Of a DNA stretch of 64,000 bases, positions 26,813-35,475 are shown piece by piece (within the stretch, counting starts at the first letter, position 1; each line of letters opens with the position of its first letter). The DNA is taken from contig NZ_CP101134.1 in the NCBI RefSeq assembly GCF_024296865.1, positions 1,364,001 to 1,428,000 of the forward strand. Direction: 5' to 3'. Made by a program: the position numbers and the translations under genes. The stretch is from Sphingobacterium sp. LZ7M1 (GTDB lineage Bacteria; Bacteroidota; Bacteroidia; Sphingobacteriales; Sphingobacteriaceae). The notes under the pieces are model-generated. The model did not search any database, was not told the origin of the DNA, and saw nothing but the letters and a program-made list of their open reading frames with translations.

Positions 26813-28204
26813 TTATTGGTATCCCAATAATTTCATGACTTGTTTTGAGTTTTGCTCTTCGCCAAACACCTCATAGTTAAATGTCTCATCTCTATTTCTG
26901 CGGATTAAAACATGCTTTGGTGATGGCAGTAAACAGTGGTGGATACCTCCGTAACCGCTCAATACTTCTTGATAAGCTCCCGTATGGAAGAATCCAAGGT
27001 ATTGTACTTTTCTTGTTTTCGGCATAAATACCGAGTTCATATGTGCTTCCTGGTTATAGTAATCTTGGCCATCACAGGTGATACCACCAAGGTTAACACG
27101 CTCATATTCTGAATCCCAATTGTTGATCGGTAACAAAATATACTTCTGGTTCAGAGCCCAAACATCAGGAAGATTGGTGATAAACGAACCATCCAACATT
27201 AACCATTTCTCACGGTCATTCTGTTGTTTTCTGCCCAATACCTTATAAAGGATACCTGAAGCCTCCGCAACGGTGTATTTACCAAATTCTGTAATGATAT
27301 CTGGTTCTACCACCTCATGGTGCGCACAGATCTGCTTGATGCGGTTTACAATTTCATTGACCATGTATTCATAATCGAAATCATGAACCAATGAGTCTTT
27401 AAATGGCATACCTCCACCAATATCCAAGGTATCCAGATCAGGATTGATCTTTTTGAACTTACAGTAAAGGGTCACATATTTCTCCAACTCATTCCAGTAA
27501 TATGGTGTGTCAGAAATACCCGAATTGATAAAGAAGTGTAATAGCTTTACTTTAAAGTGCGGGTTATCTACGATCTTGCTGTTGTAGAAGTCGATAACGT
27601 CTTCCATACGGATCCCTAATCTGGAAGTATAGAATTGTGAATCTGGCTGTTCTTCCGCTGCAATACGGATACCTAAGTTGCAAGGTTCAGAAAGCTCAAC
27701 TTCATCATCATACATGTTGAATTCCTCTTTATTGTCCAAAACTGGAATGATATTGTGGTATCCATCATGCAACATATCGACGATATATTGTTTGTACTGG
27801 TAGGTTTTAAAACCATTACAAATTACTGTAATGTCCTTGGTGACTTTTCCTTGTCTCTCCAGCGCATCAATCATTGGCATATCAAAAGCCGAAGAGGTCT
27901 CCAAATGGATGTCATTCTTCAATGCCTCTTCAACGATGTGTTTGAAATGCGATGATTTAGTACAATAACAGTATTTATATGATCCGCGATAATTATATTT
28001 CAACATGGCTGTTTGAAATAAGATCTTCGCTTGTTGTATCTTTTTGCTGATAATGGGTAAATAGGTAAAACGTAGGGGAGTACCGTACGTTTCTATCATT
28101 TCCATCAAATTCAAATCGTGGAAGTACAATTCGTCATCGATGATATCGAATCCGTCTTGCGGAAAACCAACACTTAAGTCAAGAAATTCCTGATAGCTCT
28201 GCAT
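26813..28204 (-). CDS. speA: Compact biosynthetic arginine decarboxylase
   Basis: A 463-residue PLP enzyme of the alanine-racemase-fold decarboxylase family, converting arginine to agmatine for polyamine synthesis. The PLP lysine lies in YKYCYCTKSSH. A glycine-rich phosphate-binding segment LDIGGGMPFKDSL and the active-site cysteine loop ITCDGQDYYN are present. It lacks the long insertions of E. coli SpeA (about 660 residues), a size seen for the Bacteroidota form. It lies divergent from argS, so the two arginine-using genes share an upstream region. Exact substrate preference (arginine versus a related diamino acid) is inferred from family resemblance. Confidence 0.82.
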   Translation of the reverse strand: MQSYQEFLDLSVGFPQDGFDIIDDELYFHDLNLMEMIETYGTPLRFTYLPIISKKIQQAKILFQTAMLKYNYRGSYKYCYCTKSSHFKHIVEEALKNDIHLETSSAFDMPMIDALERQGKVTKDITVICNGFKTYQYKQYIVDMLHDGYHNIIPVLDNKEEFNMYDDEVELSEPCNLGIRIAAEEQPDSQFYTSRLGIRMEDVIDFYNSKIVDNPHFKVKLLHFFINSGISDTPYYWNELEKYVTLYCKFKKINPDLDTLDIGGGMPFKDSLVHDFDYEYMVNEIVNRIKQICAHHEVVEPDIITEFGKYTVAEASGILYKVLGRKQQNDREKWLMLDGSFITNLPDVWALNQKYILLPINNWDSEYERVNLGGITCDGQDYYNQEAHMNSVFMPKTRKVQYLGFFHTGAYQEVLSGYGGIHHCLLPSPKHVLIRRNRDETFNYEVFGEEQNSKQVMKLLGYQ

Positions 28205-28220
28205 TTTTTATTATTTTTGG

Positions 28221-28251
28221 CAAAGATATGCTTTCACGATGAATACCTAAA
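28221..28251 (-). promoter_or_regulatory. Promoter of speA
   Basis: On the minus strand TTTA is followed after 19 bases by TATCTTTG, a good match to the TANNTTTG box. It ends 16 bases before the speA start codon. Confidence 0.65.
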
Positions 28252-28313
28252 TAATCAACGTGTTATTTTTTAAATTCATTATCAGAAAGTTACGAATATT
28301 ACGAAATATTTAC

Positions 28314-30095
28314 ATGGCAAAATCAATCCAAGAGCTGCTTATTGAGAAGACAGTTGAAGCGGTAAATGCATTGTATGGAGCGGAAATCCCTGCTTCTCAA
28401 CTCGCATTACAAGAGACTAGAAAAGAGTTTGAAGGTCAAATCACTTTAGTTGTATTTCCGGTTACCCGATTTTCTAAAAAATCTCCGGAAGTTACTGGAA
28501 ATGAAATAGGTACTTATCTAAAAGAAAACATTCAAGAGATCAGCGACTTCAATGTGATCAAAGGTTTCTTGAACCTCAGTTTCTCTGATGAATACTGGAT
28601 AGAACTGTTGAACAAAACCATCCTCCCTGATTCATTCGGAAAATACCCTCAAAACGGTAAAAAACTGATGGTGGAATATTCTTCCCCAAATACCAACAAA
28701 CCTTTGCACCTAGGTCACATTCGTAACAACTTATTGGGCTATTCCGTGGCTGAAATCCTTAAAGCTTACGGCTATGAGGTGATAAAAGCCAACTTAGTCA
28801 ATGACCGAGGGATACATATCTGTAAATCAATGCTTGCTTGGCAAAAGTTCGGTAACGGTGAAACACCTGAATCCGCTGGTTTAAAGGGCGACCATTTAGT
28901 GGGTAAATATTATGTGGTATTCGATAAAGAATACAAAAAGGAAATTGACCAGCTGAAACAAGATGGCCAAACCGAAGATGAAGCTAAAAAGAATGCTCCA
29001 TTGATGAAAGAAGCACAAGTGATGCTCCAAAAATGGGAGGCAAACGATGCAGAGGTCATCAACCTTTGGAAAACCATGAATGGCTGGGTATATGCTGGAT
29101 TTGATAAAACCTACAAACAACTGGGTGTAGATTTCGATAAATTCTATTATGAATCTGAAACTTACCTTTTAGGTAAAGACATCATACAAGAAGGTCTTGA
29201 AAAAGGTGTTTTCTTCAAAAAAGAAGACAACTCTGTTTGGATCGATCTAACCGATGAAGGCCTTGACCAAAAGCTGGTGCTTAGAGGTGATGGTACTTCG
29301 GTATATATCACTCAGGACTTAGGTACTGCGCAATTGAAATATGATGAATTCAACATGGATGAATCCATCTATGTTGTAGGAAATGAGCAAGATTACCATT
29401 TCAAGGTGTTGTTCGCCATCTTGAAAAAACTAGGCAAGGAATGGGCAAATGGCCTTTACCATTTATCCTATGGGATGGTGGACCTTCCTTCCGGCAAGAT
29501 GAAATCCAGAGAAGGAACAGTCGTAGATGCCGATGATCTAATGGCTGAAATGATAGAAACGGCCAAGGAAAGAACAGAAGAATTAGGTAAGACCGAAGGC
29601 TTTAATGAAGAAGAAAAAACTTCGCTTTACCAAACCATCGGTATGGGGGCCCTTAAATATTTCTTGTTAAAGGTAGACCCTAAAAAACGCTTGCTTTTTG
29701 ATCCAAATGAATCCGTGGATTTCCAAGGTCATACCGGCCCATTTGTACAATATACCCATGCAAGGATTAAATCAGTGCTTCGCAAAGCGGAATATACTGG
29801 TGCCGATGTGAAAACACCTGCATCCATTTCAACTTATGAGCGCGACTTGATCCAGGCATTGGCAAATTATCCTGCTATCATCGAAGCTTCTGCGCAAGAA
29901 TTCAGTCCTGCGCAATTGGCTAACTATGCTTATGATCTAGCAAAACTTTATAATAAATTTTATCACGAGGAAACGATCCTTAAAGCTGAAGACGAAAATG
30001 TCAAAGGTTTCCGTCTGCAAATGTCTGCTTCGGCAGCAAGGATTATTGCGGAAAGCATGAACATGCTAGGGATCCAAGTACCGGAAAGAATGTAA
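28314..30095 (+). CDS. argS: Arginyl-tRNA synthetase
   Basis: A 593-residue class I aminoacyl-tRNA synthetase that charges tRNA-Arg in the cytoplasm. The N-terminal Add1 domain is followed by the HIGH-type motif in PLHLGHIRNN and, near residue 390, the degenerate KMSKS region GKMKSREGTVVDADDL, which is typical of ArgRS. The C-terminal DALR anticodon-binding domain ends in PERM. The open frame extends 18 codons upstream but reads an unlikely hydrophobic/basic start, so the ATG at 28314 (MAKSIQELL) is used. It heads a three-gene run with two oxidoreductases. Confidence 0.97.
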   Translation: MAKSIQELLIEKTVEAVNALYGAEIPASQLALQETRKEFEGQITLVVFPVTRFSKKSPEVTGNEIGTYLKENIQEISDFNVIKGFLNLSFSDEYWIELLNKTILPDSFGKYPQNGKKLMVEYSSPNTNKPLHLGHIRNNLLGYSVAEILKAYGYEVIKANLVNDRGIHICKSMLAWQKFGNGETPESAGLKGDHLVGKYYVVFDKEYKKEIDQLKQDGQTEDEAKKNAPLMKEAQVMLQKWEANDAEVINLWKTMNGWVYAGFDKTYKQLGVDFDKFYYESETYLLGKDIIQEGLEKGVFFKKEDNSVWIDLTDEGLDQKLVLRGDGTSVYITQDLGTAQLKYDEFNMDESIYVVGNEQDYHFKVLFAILKKLGKEWANGLYHLSYGMVDLPSGKMKSREGTVVDADDLMAEMIETAKERTEELGKTEGFNEEEKTSLYQTIGMGALKYFLLKVDPKKRLLFDPNESVDFQGHTGPFVQYTHARIKSVLRKAEYTGADVKTPASISTYERDLIQALANYPAIIEASAQEFSPAQLANYAYDLAKLYNKFYHEETILKAEDENVKGFRLQMSASAARIIAESMNMLGIQVPERM

Positions 30096-30097
30096 CT

Positions 30098-31171
30098 ATG
30101 AAAAATCTTAAAGTCGGATTAATCGGATTTTCAATAGGGGGGCATGTTTTTCATGCCCCATTTATTGATGGCAACCCTGATCTAGAATTATACAAAGTCA
30201 CCGCACGCAAACCGGAACAACAGAAAATGTTGGCCGAGCGTTATCCCAATGCTATCGGAGTATTGTCGGCAGATGATATCATCAATGATCCTGAAGTGGA
30301 TATCATTGCGATCGCTACATCCAATGATGTGCATTACAGTTTAGCGAAAGCTGCTCTTGAAGCAGGTAAGCATGTGATCGTTGAAAAACCATTTACTAAT
30401 TATAGTTCTGAAGCTGATGAATTGATTGCATTGGCAAAAGAAAAGGGACTTCTACTTTCCGTACATCACAATGCACGTTATCATTCAGACTTCAAAACCG
30501 TTAAAAAAGTAATTGAATCTGGAAGATTGGGTCGGGTAGTGAATTATGAAGCGCGTTACGACCGTTTCAGGAACTTCTTGAGAGCTGGAGCTTGGCGTGA
30601 GGAGAACCTTCCGGGGTCAGGAATACACTATGACCTAGGTGCTCATTTGATCGATCAAGCATTGCAGGTCTTTGGAAAACCAGAATCCATTTTCGCTGAC
30701 CTCCGTGTTCAGCGCGATGGGGCCAAGGCTATTGATGATTTCGAATTTATCCTGTCTTTTCCAGGGATTAAGGTGTCCCTTAAAGGACAGATGCTAGCTA
30801 AAATCCCTACTGCCAGATATGCGGTCTATGGTATGAACGGCTGTTTTGTGAAATGGGGCGTAGATGCTCAGGAAGCTTTATTGCGTGATGGTGCGGTTCC
30901 CGCAAATATCCAAGACTGGGGTATGGAAGATCCAGCTTTTCAGGGTACCCTTTCCATTCTGGAAAATGGAAAAGATGTGGAAGAGAAAATTGAAAGCGAA
31001 TATGGGTCAGGACAAGATTTCTATAAGAATATTGTCGCTACCATCAAAGGTGAGGAAGATTTGTTTATCAAACCTGAGCAAGCGCGCGATGTCATTCGCA
31101 TATTGGAGCTAGCAGAAAAATCTTGGGCAGAACAAAGAACCATTTCTTTGGAAGGAGAGCTGATTTCCTAA
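30098..31171 (+). CDS. Gfo/Idh/MocA-family oxidoreductase
   Basis: A 357-residue NAD(P)-dependent dehydrogenase, probably acting on a sugar or inositol-like compound. The N-terminal Rossmann fold shows VGLIGFSIGGHVFHAPF, the nucleotide loop, then EKPFTNYSSEADELI with the conserved EKP lysine. The second domain includes the RYDRFRNFLRAGAWREENLPGSG stretch with GIHYDLGAHLIDQ, the usual DxxxH-type active-site segment. It starts two bases after the argS stop, and its stop overlaps the next start (TAATG), so the three genes are probably one transcript. The substrate is unknown. Confidence 0.92.
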   Translation: MKNLKVGLIGFSIGGHVFHAPFIDGNPDLELYKVTARKPEQQKMLAERYPNAIGVLSADDIINDPEVDIIAIATSNDVHYSLAKAALEAGKHVIVEKPFTNYSSEADELIALAKEKGLLLSVHHNARYHSDFKTVKKVIESGRLGRVVNYEARYDRFRNFLRAGAWREENLPGSGIHYDLGAHLIDQALQVFGKPESIFADLRVQRDGAKAIDDFEFILSFPGIKVSLKGQMLAKIPTARYAVYGMNGCFVKWGVDAQEALLRDGAVPANIQDWGMEDPAFQGTLSILENGKDVEEKIESEYGSGQDFYKNIVATIKGEEDLFIKPEQARDVIRILELAEKSWAEQRTISLEGELIS

Positions 31172-32367
31172 TGAAAGATTATGACGCGATAATCATTGGA
31201 GCTGGTGCCTGCGGACTGATGTGCGCAGTACAGGCAGGATTGCTGGGAAAAAGAACTTTGTTGATTGAACGCAATGAAAAACCTGGTGCCAAGATCCTGA
31301 TCTCTGGTGGTGGTCGATGTAACTTTACAAACCTATATACCTCAACAGATAATTTCGTTTCAGAAAATCCGAAATTCCTTAATGCTGTGTTTTCCCAATG
31401 GACGGTGGAAGATACCATTACCTTCTTCGAACAATTTGGGAATATTGAAGGCCATGAAAAGACCTTAGGTCAATTATTTCCAGTCTCGAATAAAGCCAAG
31501 GATATTGTCGCGGTATTTACCAAGTTGATGTATGATACAGGGCAGGATATCTGGTTAGATACCTTAGTGACTGATGTGCAGAAAACAGATACCGGATTCG
31601 AAATCAGCTATGAGAAAAACGGTAAAAAAGCTAAAATATCTGCACCTAAAGTCGTTTTAACTACCGGAGGTTTACCTGTTGCCAAATTAGGGGCATCCGA
31701 TTTTGCCATCAAGCTGGCGCGTAAGTTTGACCATAGGATAGTAGAGACTGCACCTGCTTTGGTCCCTTTGACGATTACTGGTAAAGATGCAAATTGGTAT
31801 GCCTCGCTTGCGGGAAATTCCGTGTTCTCCAGAGTCTATAACGATAAGATCTCCTTTGAAGAAAATATACTCTTTACCCATTGGGGACTAAGCGGTCCAG
31901 CAATCCTACAGATTTCTTCCTATTGGAAACCTGGAGAACAGTTTACCATTGATCTTTTGCCGAAATTCAATTTGGAAAACCTGATCAAGGAAGAAAGAAA
32001 CAATGCTGGAAAAAGGACTATTGGGCAGTTATTGAACGACCATTTTACTAAAAAGATGGTAGATGCCTTAGGGGAGTTCCTGCCTATTCAGCTAAAAATA
32101 GCCTCCCTGAGTAAGGCTGATGCCAAATTGGTATCAGAGAGCATCCATAAGTTTAAAGTTAAACCTGCCGGAGATAAGGGTTATGATAAGGCTGAGGTTA
32201 TGCGAGGAGGGATAGCCACTGATGAATTGAGCCCAAGAACCTTGGAAAGTAAAAAGCAGGAAGGGCTTTATTTTGGAGGGGAAGCAGTGGATGTCACCGG
32301 TTGGTTAGGTGGTTACAATTTCCAATGGGCATGGGCCGCTGGCTTTGCTATCGCACAAGATATTTAA
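31171..32367 (+). CDS. NAD(P)/FAD-dependent oxidoreductase, HI0933/YhiN family
   Basis: A 398-residue flavoprotein of the HI0933-like (BaiN/RdsA-type) family. The N-terminal FAD-binding motif is AIIIGAGACGLMCAVQAG, followed by NEKPGAKILISGGGRCNFTN, the family signature. C-terminal GGIATDELSPRTLESK and GLYFGGEAVDVTGWLGGYNFQWAWAAG are both characteristic, and the latter holds the second FAD contact. The ATG at 31171 overlaps the upstream stop, and the upstream in-frame extension from 31123 lies within the oxidoreductase gene and is rejected. Its physiological substrate is not established. Confidence 0.94.
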   Translation: MKDYDAIIIGAGACGLMCAVQAGLLGKRTLLIERNEKPGAKILISGGGRCNFTNLYTSTDNFVSENPKFLNAVFSQWTVEDTITFFEQFGNIEGHEKTLGQLFPVSNKAKDIVAVFTKLMYDTGQDIWLDTLVTDVQKTDTGFEISYEKNGKKAKISAPKVVLTTGGLPVAKLGASDFAIKLARKFDHRIVETAPALVPLTITGKDANWYASLAGNSVFSRVYNDKISFEENILFTHWGLSGPAILQISSYWKPGEQFTIDLLPKFNLENLIKEERNNAGKRTIGQLLNDHFTKKMVDALGEFLPIQLKIASLSKADAKLVSESIHKFKVKPAGDKGYDKAEVMRGGIATDELSPRTLESKKQEGLYFGGEAVDVTGWLGGYNFQWAWAAGFAIAQDI

Positions 32368-32382
32368 GAGAAACTTGCTGAC

Positions 32383-32416
32383 AATAAAAAAGGCTGTAAC
32401 TTTTACGTACAGCCTT
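32383..32416 (-). terminator. Terminator for the minus-strand lipoprotein gene
   Basis: A stem AAGGCTGTA / TACAGCCTT (32390-32398 with 32408-32416). On the minus strand the right arm is followed by TTTTTTATTG. The plus-strand side lacks a T run, so it mainly serves the minus-strand gene ending at 32464. Confidence 0.85.
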
Positions 32417-32463
32417 GGTAATTATTTTGGAAAAAGTAGTTTCTTGTTCTTGGGTTTATATGA

Positions 32464-32883
32464 TTAAAACTTGTGCTCTAAAAGACCTTCTTTTTTAATG
32501 TCAGTAATGTTAGCCTCTATTTTTTTTACTGATTTGTTGTCAACCAAAATTTCTAGGTTCACTTTTCCTGGTTTGTCTACTGTAGTTTTGATTTTCAATG
32601 CAGCGTTCTTAGCTGGAGCCGGTCTTCTCAATCTGATTTCTCTTGGAAGTTTGTCTGTGTCTTTAACTGCGATAGTTGAATCTTGACCTTTGTATCCAGT
32701 TACCACTAAAGATTTTAACTTCAAATCTTTTTCCTGAGAGTTAATTCTGTAGACCACATTTACTAGCTTGGTCTTTTTCTTTGTTGGTTTTGGATCCTCC
32801 TTTTTCGTGCAAGAAATAGTTGTCAATGCGCCTGCCATTGCTGTAACAGCTAATAATGTCCTTAAAAATGTAGTAGTTTTCAT
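32464..32883 (-). CDS. Hypothetical basic lipoprotein
   Basis: A 139-residue lipoprotein with signal MKTTTFLRTLLAV and lipobox TTISC (Cys25), followed by a Lys/Pro-rich linker (KKEDPKPTKKKTK). The remaining beta-rich domain has alternating strands such as LVNVVYRINSQEKDL and KVNLEILVDNKSVKKIE, resembling a small immunoglobulin-like sandwich. Strongly basic overall. No family was recognised, and the function is unknown. It is convergent with the flavoprotein gene and has its own terminator. Confidence 0.78.
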   Translation of the reverse strand: MKTTTFLRTLLAVTAMAGALTTISCTKKEDPKPTKKKTKLVNVVYRINSQEKDLKLKSLVVTGYKGQDSTIAVKDTDKLPREIRLRRPAPAKNAALKIKTTVDKPGKVNLEILVDNKSVKKIEANITDIKKEGLLEHKF

Positions 32884-33067
32884 GTTAAGTTATAAATAAT
32901 GTTTAATAAATAATTAAAAAGAACATCTTGTCGACTTATGTTTTATCATATAACGACAATAAAATTTAGCTCGCTACAGGCGAAGTGAAAAATATTTACT
33001 TTTCTTGTTAATTATTTTTCAATTCTATCAAAAATGTATGTTTAGCCTTATTCCATTGAATTTTTCG

Positions 33068-33075
33068 TAGTTTTG
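33068..33075 (+). promoter_or_regulatory. -7 promoter box of rnpB
   Basis: TAGTTTTG matches TANNTTTG and ends six bases before the 5' end of the RNase P RNA, the expected distance for the start site. The -33 region is weak. Confidence 0.6.
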
Positions 33076-33081
33076 CACATT

Positions 33082-33447
33082 GAAGCAAACTGGTTCTATC
33101 GCTGCATGTTACATGGAGAGGAAAGTCCGGGCAACATAGGGCGATACGCTTCCTAACGGGAAGGCTGATTTTTTATCAGACAGCAAGTGCCACAGAAAAT
33201 ATACCGCCCCTCGGGGTAAGGGTGAAAACGTGAGGTAAGAGCTCACGGATTTGTATGGCGACATACATCTCGGTAAACCTCGTATGTTGAAAGACCAAAT
33301 AGGTTGCAAGATTAGGAAGCGGCTCGTTTTCTGCCTTCGGGCACTTGCAATGGGTAGGTTGATGGAGTCTGTGTGTGAATGCAGACCTAGATAAATGATA
33401 GAAATTCTTATTTTAGAATACAGAACCCGGCTTACAAGGTTTGCTTC
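33082..33447 (+). ncRNA. rnpB: RNase P RNA (class A)
   Basis: About 366 bases forming the catalytic RNA that trims tRNA 5' leaders. The P1 stem pairs GAAGCAAAC (33082-33090) with GTTTGCTTC (33439-33447). The conserved 5' core GAGAGGAAAGTCCGGGCAACATAG-type segment is at about 33116-33140, the GGTAAGGGTGAAAACGTGAGGTAAGAGCTCAC region in the middle, and AGATAAATGATAG...ACAGAACCCGGCTTAC near the 3' end. These core elements identify a bacterial type A RNA. A T run follows the P1 strand and acts as the end of transcription. Confidence 0.96.
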
Positions 33448-33500
33448 TTTTTTTTAATTATTGTACATTTTCTATTGCCTATAAACAAGTGTGTTAAGTT

Positions 33501-34880
33501 ATGACAACAATTTTAATTATAGATGATGAGCGCCCAATCCGTAGCTCGTTACGTGATATCTTGGAATATGAAGACTACAAAGTCCTCGATGTCGACAACG
33601 GTGAGGACGGTCTGAAGATCTTGCAGAAAGAAAAAATCGACTTGGTATTATGTGATATCAAGATGAACAAAATGGACGGTATGGAAGTACTGACCGCTGC
33701 TAAAGAATTTTCCGACATCCCGTTCATCATGATCTCAGGTCATGGTACCATCGAAACAGCTGTTGAAGCTGCTCGTAAAGGTGCTTTCGACTTCCTGGAA
33801 AAACCTCTTGACCTCAACAGGTTATTGATAACCGTAAGGAATGCCCTGGAAAAAGGCTCCTTGGTCAAGGAAACAAAAGTCCTGAAACGTAAAATCTCCA
33901 AAACTAAAGAAATCCTTGGTGACTCCTCGGGTATCAATTTGATCAAAGATACCATTGACAAAGTTGCCCCAACAGAAGCCCGCGTATTGATCACAGGGGC
34001 CAATGGTGCCGGAAAAGAATTGGTCGCGCGTTGGCTGCACGAGAAATCCTCTCGCTCTAGCTCAACCTTGGTCGAAGTTAACTGTGCCGCAATCCCTTCT
34101 GAATTGATCGAATCTGAATTGTTCGGCCATGAAAAAGGATCCTTTACCTCAGCGGTAAAACAGCGAATCGGAAAATTCGAACAAGCTAACAATGGTACCC
34201 TTTTCTTGGATGAGATCGGTGATATGAGCCTTTCTGCTCAAGCAAAGGTATTGAGGGCATTACAGGAAAACAAAATTACTAGGGTAGGTGGCGAAAAAGA
34301 AATCGATGTCAACGTGCGTGTGATTGCTGCAACCAACAAAGATCTTTTGAAAGAGATTGAAGAGGGCAACTTCCGTATGGACTTGTACCACCGTCTTAGT
34401 GTTATCTTGATCCATGTGCCTTCTTTGGCCGAACGTAAGGATGATATCCCAACTTTAGCCAATGCCTTCTGCGAAGAAGTGTGTGCAGAGTATAGCATGC
34501 CTGTCAAAGCTTTTACACCAGATGCCATGAAAACCCTTCAATCTTTGCCTTGGAGCGGTAACATCCGTGAGCTAAGGAACATGATCGAACGCTTGATCAT
34601 CTTGTGTGATAAGAAAATCACCGAAGAAGATGTGTTGAAATTTGCTAACCCAGGCGGTCCGATCACTGCAAATAGCCTTGCCGGAAACCATACGAGCAAT
34701 GGATTTGATATGGAGCAATTTACCTCTTTCCAAGACTTTAAAGACTTCTCTGAATGCGAATTCATTAAATACAAATTGGAAAGAAACAATTGGAATGTCT
34801 CCAAGACAGCTGATGACCTTGATATACAAAGAAGTCACCTGTACAGTAAGATCGAAAAATTCGGACTGAAAAGAGACTAA
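33501..34880 (+). CDS. Sigma-54-dependent response regulator (NtrC family) with altered GAFTGA loop
   Basis: A 459-residue regulator with an N-terminal receiver domain (phosphoacceptor Asp52 in LVLCDIKMNKMDG), a central AAA+ domain and a C-terminal Fis-type HTH (NWNVSKTADDLDIQRSHLYSKI). The Walker A is GANGAGKE (residues 166-173), where GESGTGKE is usual. The sigma-54-contact loop is GSFTSA (213-218) in place of GAFTGA, although Phe and Thr are kept. Walker B GTLFLDEIGDM and the R-finger region are intact. No histidine kinase gene is next to it, so it is an orphan in this window. It may act at the two sigma-54-type promoters seen here (inference). Confidence 0.93.
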   Translation: MTTILIIDDERPIRSSLRDILEYEDYKVLDVDNGEDGLKILQKEKIDLVLCDIKMNKMDGMEVLTAAKEFSDIPFIMISGHGTIETAVEAARKGAFDFLEKPLDLNRLLITVRNALEKGSLVKETKVLKRKISKTKEILGDSSGINLIKDTIDKVAPTEARVLITGANGAGKELVARWLHEKSSRSSSTLVEVNCAAIPSELIESELFGHEKGSFTSAVKQRIGKFEQANNGTLFLDEIGDMSLSAQAKVLRALQENKITRVGGEKEIDVNVRVIAATNKDLLKEIEEGNFRMDLYHRLSVILIHVPSLAERKDDIPTLANAFCEEVCAEYSMPVKAFTPDAMKTLQSLPWSGNIRELRNMIERLIILCDKKITEEDVLKFANPGGPITANSLAGNHTSNGFDMEQFTSFQDFKDFSECEFIKYKLERNNWNVSKTADDLDIQRSHLYSKIEKFGLKRD

Positions 34881-34920
34881 GCTTAATATCTTGAAATATT
34901 ATACAAACACAATACAACGA

Positions 34921-34950
34921 AAAAGGCCTGATCTAATCAGGCCTTTTTTT
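34921..34950 (+). terminator. Terminator after the sigma-54 regulator
   Basis: A stem AAAAGGCCTGAT / ATCAGGCC with a short loop is followed by TTTTTTTATT. Convergent with the next small gene. Confidence 0.92.
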
Positions 34951-34975
34951 ATTATACGTATATTTTAATACGTTG

Positions 34976-35158
34976 TTAATCGTTGAATTTCCGTTTTTGT
35001 CGACTATATAACATATATATAGCAACGGTCAAAACTATAATTCCGATTATTAAATACGGTAATGCAGATCCCTCACTCGTGCTAGCGTTGGTGTTGTCCT
35101 GTGCAAACAAACCAATAGATACTGCATTTAGTAGTACTAACACATTCCACTTTCTCAT
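34976..35158 (-). CDS. Small exported membrane protein
   Basis: A 60-residue protein: signal-like N-terminus MRKWNVLVLLNAVSIGLFAQ, a short Ser/Thr/Asn-rich segment, a transmembrane helix (LPYLIIGIIVLTVAIYMLY) and a basic end RQKRKFND. It should sit in the inner membrane with a short cytoplasmic tail. An upstream in-frame extension (to 35239) is less likely because its added residues do not form a better signal. No family was recognised. Its proximity to the sigma-54 regulator is convergent only, with no functional link. Confidence 0.7.
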   Translation of the reverse strand: MRKWNVLVLLNAVSIGLFAQDNTNASTSEGSALPYLIIGIIVLTVAIYMLYSRQKRKFND

Positions 35159-35475
35159 GATCAATTTGTTTTTTAAGTTTATATAATAATATACGAATAA
35201 TATAACGCAAAAACCATGACAAAGCAAATGTATTAACAATTATTTAACCTATTAAATGCCAAAATCCGCTATTGTAATGATAATGTTACCCTGAAAACGT
35301 AATTGTCATCCATTTAGTTGTTTTTTTATTTCAAAAAACAAAAATTTTCAAATGAAATAGAAGGGTATCTGATTGTATTTCAACCTCTTTATGGCCTAAA
35401 TAGAAATCGTTCTAAAACAAAAAAAGTGTTAATCCTTTTCAGGAAAAACACTTTCTATCTTAATTTAAAATGGAA
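35159..35475 (-). terminator. Gap with terminator of the metY-metX-hom operon
   Basis: Within this 317-base gap the only clear structure is the hairpin 35423-35454: AAAGTGTT and AACACTTT enclosing TCCT/AGGA. On the minus strand it is followed by TTTTTGTTTT, so it terminates the hom end of the operon. The rest (35160-35410) is A/T-rich with no gene seen. Confidence 0.8.
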
